Source: Gnetum montanum (taxonomy: Eukaryota; Streptophyta; Gnetopsida; Gnetales; Gnetaceae). Taken from it: 31,207 nt of DNA. The notes below the pieces were generated by a model, which saw nothing but the letters and a program-made list of their open reading frames with translations, did not search any database and was not told the DNA's origin. Of the stretch, positions 27,980 through 31,207 are shown piece by piece (the stretch's first letter is position 1; every line of letters begins with the position of its first letter). The stretch lies in assembly GCA_015680685.1 (NCBI GenBank), contig MNCI01011391.1, positions 1-31,207 on the forward strand, in the 5' to 3' direction. The translations under genes and the position numbers were made by a program.

Positions 27980-28502
27980 CTTGTGAGTTTTATTCTCCTA
28001 CTAGGCCAAACATTTTAGGTCATTGAAAAAGAGATAGAATTTGATCTCTTCATTCATAAAAAGATTTTATAAGACTAACTCCTAGTACTCTTTAATGATA
28101 TCCTCCATTTTCTTGGTCTACTGAAGTTCTTTCAACTTTATCCAAGCTTTTTTAATGGAAATACGTGGGTAGAAGTTCTTAATCAAGGAAATTTCAAATT
28201 GTTTCGATGTCTCTACTAATCTTCAAGAAATCATAAATCTTATCTTCTAGAGGATGTGAAGCTGCTAAATTTGAGAAACTCTCCCTAGAAATTGGGAAAT
28301 TATACTGAATTTGGACTACATAGAATACTCATTCATCTATAAACCACTCCATTTCAAAGAGGAAAACATATATTAGTTTGTCATCTTAATCTTCTTATAA
28401 GTTTTGGATTCTTTAGTCTAAAATCTGGGTGTATCCAAAATCAAATGTGACTACTTTTTTTTGTACAACTAACTAGTCCTTAAGTTTCTTACTTCTAGCC
28501 AT
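27980..28502 (-). pseudogene. Gag-like remnant, minus strand
   Basis: From an ATG at 28502 on minus: MARSKKLKD, VVTFDFGYTQILD, LIYVFLFEME, ISRESFSNLAASHPLEDKIY, DFLKISRDIETI. After a frameshift near 28160: KMEDIIKEY, ELVL, NLFMNEEIKFYLFFNDLK, MHYRKFLELATRLVINF. The second part fits the 'WxxLKxLRQxxxVxEYxxxFxxLxLxxxxMxExxxxxxFxxGL' pattern of gypsy gag. Many stops. Medium-low confidence because no zinc knuckle follows. Confidence 0.45.
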
Positions 28503-29400
28503 GAGCATCTTAGTCTTAGCCTCTAGGATCAGTAGTCAAGATGTCCCTAAAAAATACTTGGATGTCATCAAAAAAATCCCTCATTTCCTCCACATGATTC
28601 TATAGCATTTTGAGTCATGGTGATCATGTATTTAACATCTAAATTTACCTCCTACAAGTATGACACATCCATTTTATCTACAATATTATGAATCATTTTC
28701 ATCTATTCAACAATTATTAAGTAGTTAAGAATTATACTATTAACCTTTAATATAAAGCTTCATAGCTATTATACCTTTTAAAAAGGATCATCATCATTCC
28801 TCTTAGGAAGGTACCTCCTCATTTCCATTTAGATATTTGCATTTGAGCATCTTCTCATGTACTTTATCATACAAATGTTCTTCCATATTATCATTCCCAA
28901 CTAGCCTGTTAAAAGAATTGTGACCAAGATATGCATTGCTAAAAAATTCAGCTTCCTTTATTCTTCTTCTTGTATGTCATGATAAAATACAAATATTGAG
29001 TAGCAAATTACATTTACAACTCACAAACCAACACTAGTCTTAAATCAAAAAACTTAGCTTTGTTATCAATTTCTATAATATCATCCTTAAAAAGTATTAC
29101 ACAACATCATGCAAGAGTCCTAAATTAGCAACACAAGAAGGATGAAGTTAATGTGGATTATATCTTAATGATTACAAAAATTTCAAGCATAACATAAGTG
29201 CACAAAATTTTTTAGTTCTTTGGTTAGATACATAGCAAGTACATCTTAAGTAATCATATACTGTGCAAAAAGACACATCTTATCAATGGAACAAAGATTC
29301 TTTACCCTTTTGGGTGATGATACTATATTTTGGATGATCCAATGGTAGATAAAATAGAAAATAATACCATGAGAAACATTCTCACTTAATCCAAGTTGAA
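28503..29400. other. No gene seen
   Basis: AT-rich with stops in all frames. The RT and RNase H core expected upstream of the integrase remnant at 29420 is not visible here, so the gypsy element is truncated on its left. Confidence 0.45.
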
Positions 29401-29419
29401 GTAGAAGTAAGCTTTATGG

Positions 29420-30760
29420 TTAAGTTTGTTATAAAAATTTAAAACTCAATATGTATATTAACTAAGTAGAGAGAATGTTGTGGTAGATGTTTTGAAGCAA
29501 CATCTTTAGTTATTTTTGATGTAGATTATGGATCAACCTAATAACTCTTGGGTGATGGTTGATCATGAACTCCAAAAGAAAATTAAGAAAATATTACATC
29601 ATGATTAGTACACTCAAGAGTCATTGAAGCTAGGGTGGAAATGGATCATATTTTTGGAAAGTGCAAAGCTTGATTATGTTCAAGCAACATTAAATCTATG
29701 TTCCAAATAAGGCTATCTTGTGTTTCCAAATCATTGATGAATCTCATAGCACCCTATTCATAGGTCATCCAAGGCACAAAAGAACAATGGTGTTAATGGA
29801 AAGAAGTCTCCAATAATCTAATCTCAGATTGATATGGAAAATTCTATTTTGACTTATCTAATTTTCCAACAAAAACAATTCTATTAAGAGACTAGGTGTT
29901 TTGCTTTACCCCTTGAAGATTTGAAAGCTTTCTTGAATAATTTTTCTATGGATTTCATCACCTAGCTCCTCATAGTATAGGAATTTCCTAGCACTCCTAT
30001 AGTTTTGAATAAGTTTTCTATTTATGTCATTTTCATTTCATGTTCCATATCTTACATAAAAAATAATCTAGTATTCTTTTCTTTTGTGACCATGTAGTCC
30101 ACTATTTTGGGTTGCCAATAGTATTATGTCATATCAAGACTTCCAATTAACAATGAATTTTTTGCATAAGTTGTTTGAAATTATGGGTGCAAACTTAAGG
30201 ATGTCTTTAAGGTATCCTTAGACAAATTCATAGATAGAATAGATGAACATGTTTTTGGAGAAATACTTAGGGCACTTAATTTGATTTAGTAACGAAATTT
30301 AGAAGTCCAAGGTCATAGGATTCTCTCTAGTAGAGTTGGCCTTGAAGAGGGAACCATTAGTATCTAAACTACTAAAAACCTCAAATTTGTATTTCAATCC
30401 TTCAGCTAATAAGTTTGTGAACTCCTACATGGATTGTATCTAGGTAGCTATGCTATACTTCTAAAATTATAATAGTAAGAAAAGACCATTCGATTTTAAT
30501 GTTAGAGTGAGCTCTTTTGAGGATTGTGATGGATAGATGGGGCCAATGAAGGAGGTAAGTAAAAAGTTCTTAAGGCACTATGATGAACTTTTCAATGTCC
30601 TTGCTCATGTGAACCTAATTACATAAAAGCTTTAGTTGCTAGCATATTTGATAAAATATCATCTTATGTTTCATGTTTCTATGTTGAAAAATTTCAACCT
30701 AGGAGTTGTCGATCTAGCAACATTGAGATCCCAAGGGCCTCCAAACATTAAGGATATAAA
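29420..30760 (+). pseudogene. Ty3/gypsy RNase H end and integrase remnant
   Basis: Starts with the RNase H/integrase junction: KFVIKI, then RENVVVDVLKQHL (family: GRENVVADALSR), about 29425-29505. The integrase follows with frameshifts: a degraded zinc region with GHPRHKRTMVL; NFSMDFIT (about 29955); NKFSIYVIFIS (about 30010-30045); CDHVVHYFGLPIVL (about 30090-30130); LTMNFLHKLFEIMGANLRMS, RYP-stop-TNS, IE-stop-MNMFLEKYLGH (about 30145-30265). The C-terminal part keeps one frame: FLRHYDELFNVLAHVNLIT, then KYHLMFHVSMLKNFNLG (about 30565-30700). This is the 'RYxGPFxVxxRxGxVAYxLxLP...HxVFHVSxLK' end of gypsy integrase. At least ten nonsense codons. Integrase function is lost. Confidence 0.82.
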
Positions 30761-30878
30761 ATAATAATAGATTCATTCTAACATAAATATGCATAAAACT
30801 CATTTCTCTCTTGATTAAAAGATGGAATTTTTGGTACATTGAAAAGATACATCCTCATAGGAGGATACTTAGGAGGAG

Positions 30879-31207
30879 TGTCATACTCTTAGAAACAAGT
30901 AATTATTCATTATGAACTTGTACACAAAGAAGCACATTGATCTACCTTTGTGAATGTATGGGGGTGGGTGACCTAGTACTACCATCTTCCAATGGGAGTT
31001 ATAATTTTTGGGAGTTATAGTATTACCTATAAATAGAAAAAAATGATAAAATCATGATAGGTTGGATCCTAATAAGTGGGTTCAAGTTGGATCATTTCTA
31101 AGGGATGAAAAATTAGTATGACTTTCCCTTCAATTAAGGAGTTGAGTAATTTCACAATGAATCTAAAGTCCCAAAGATATGTACATACGCTAGTGTTAGA
31201 CTCTATT
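30879..31207 (+). repeat. Start of the gypsy 3' LTR, running off the window
   Basis: A purine-rich AGGAGGAG tract (30871-30878) about 110 bases after the end of the integrase frame is followed by TGTCATACTC. That is the usual layout of polypurine tract plus TG-starting gypsy LTR. A TATAAATA box lies at 31028-31035, about 150 bases inside, as expected of U3. The 3' end is beyond the window. Confidence 0.6.

Noticed and set aside
1-31207. tRNA, rRNA or other structured RNA genes
   Set aside because: No conserved tRNA boxes or rRNA segments seen by eye on either strand; a dedicated covariance search would be needed to be sure.

Overview
The window looks like nuclear DNA from a seed plant with a large, repeat-filled genome. 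A gymnosperm (conifer-like) source is my best guess, inferred from the density of old, heavily mutated LTR retrotransposons, the AT-rich base composition and the long intron-like spacers. No intact protein-coding gene, rRNA, tRNA or CRISPR array was found. Almost every recognisable coding stretch carries in-frame stops or frameshifts, so nearly all coding calls below are pseudogenes.

Region by region. 1-3,900: a broken ABCC (MRP-type) transporter fragment on + (about 480-760), followed by a tandem array of three ~206/211/161-bp units that fuse a membrane-domain segment to a distant piece of the second ATP-binding domain; the rest is unassigned, intron- or UTR-like DNA. 3,940-7,482: a decayed multi-exon + strand gene of unknown function. 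At least two of its introns still have GT-AG borders and join in phase, and its last exon is acidic and proline-rich. 8,170-9,590: a minus-strand Ty3/gypsy gag-end plus protease remnant. 9,620-10,851: the 3' end and LTR of a + oriented element (B). 10,852-13,890: spacer plus a decayed + strand coding stretch of unknown identity.

13,891-25,717: a nested complex. The outer element (A, minus orientation) has ~1.1-kb LTRs at 13,891-15,056 and 24,625-25,717, of the same family as B. Inside it are a Ty1/copia element (16,358-20,592, minus) with recognisable LTRs, gag, protease, integrase and partial RT/RNase H; an unidentified + strand coding remnant (20,598-22,040); and a + strand promoter-like block of GTTATAAC palindromes followed by a ~230-bp tandem duplication (22,240-23,085). 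25,718-31,207: a candidate solo LTR (about 26,301-26,807), a minus-strand gag-like remnant (27,980-28,502), and a + strand Ty3/gypsy RNase H-end/integrase remnant (29,420-30,760) followed by the start of its 3' LTR (30,879 to the window edge).

The parts do not form one working pathway. The window is a layered record of insertions: one or two host gene relics (ABCC fragment, multi-exon gene) in a bed of nested, methylation-decayed retroelements. The most unusual items are the ABCC chimeric tandem array, the phase-preserving multi-exon pseudogene, the copia element whose RT catalytic core is replaced by an LTR-like piece, the palindrome-rich promoter-like block at 22.2-22.4 kb, and the AGACGTCT-derived motif cluster inside the outer LTRs.
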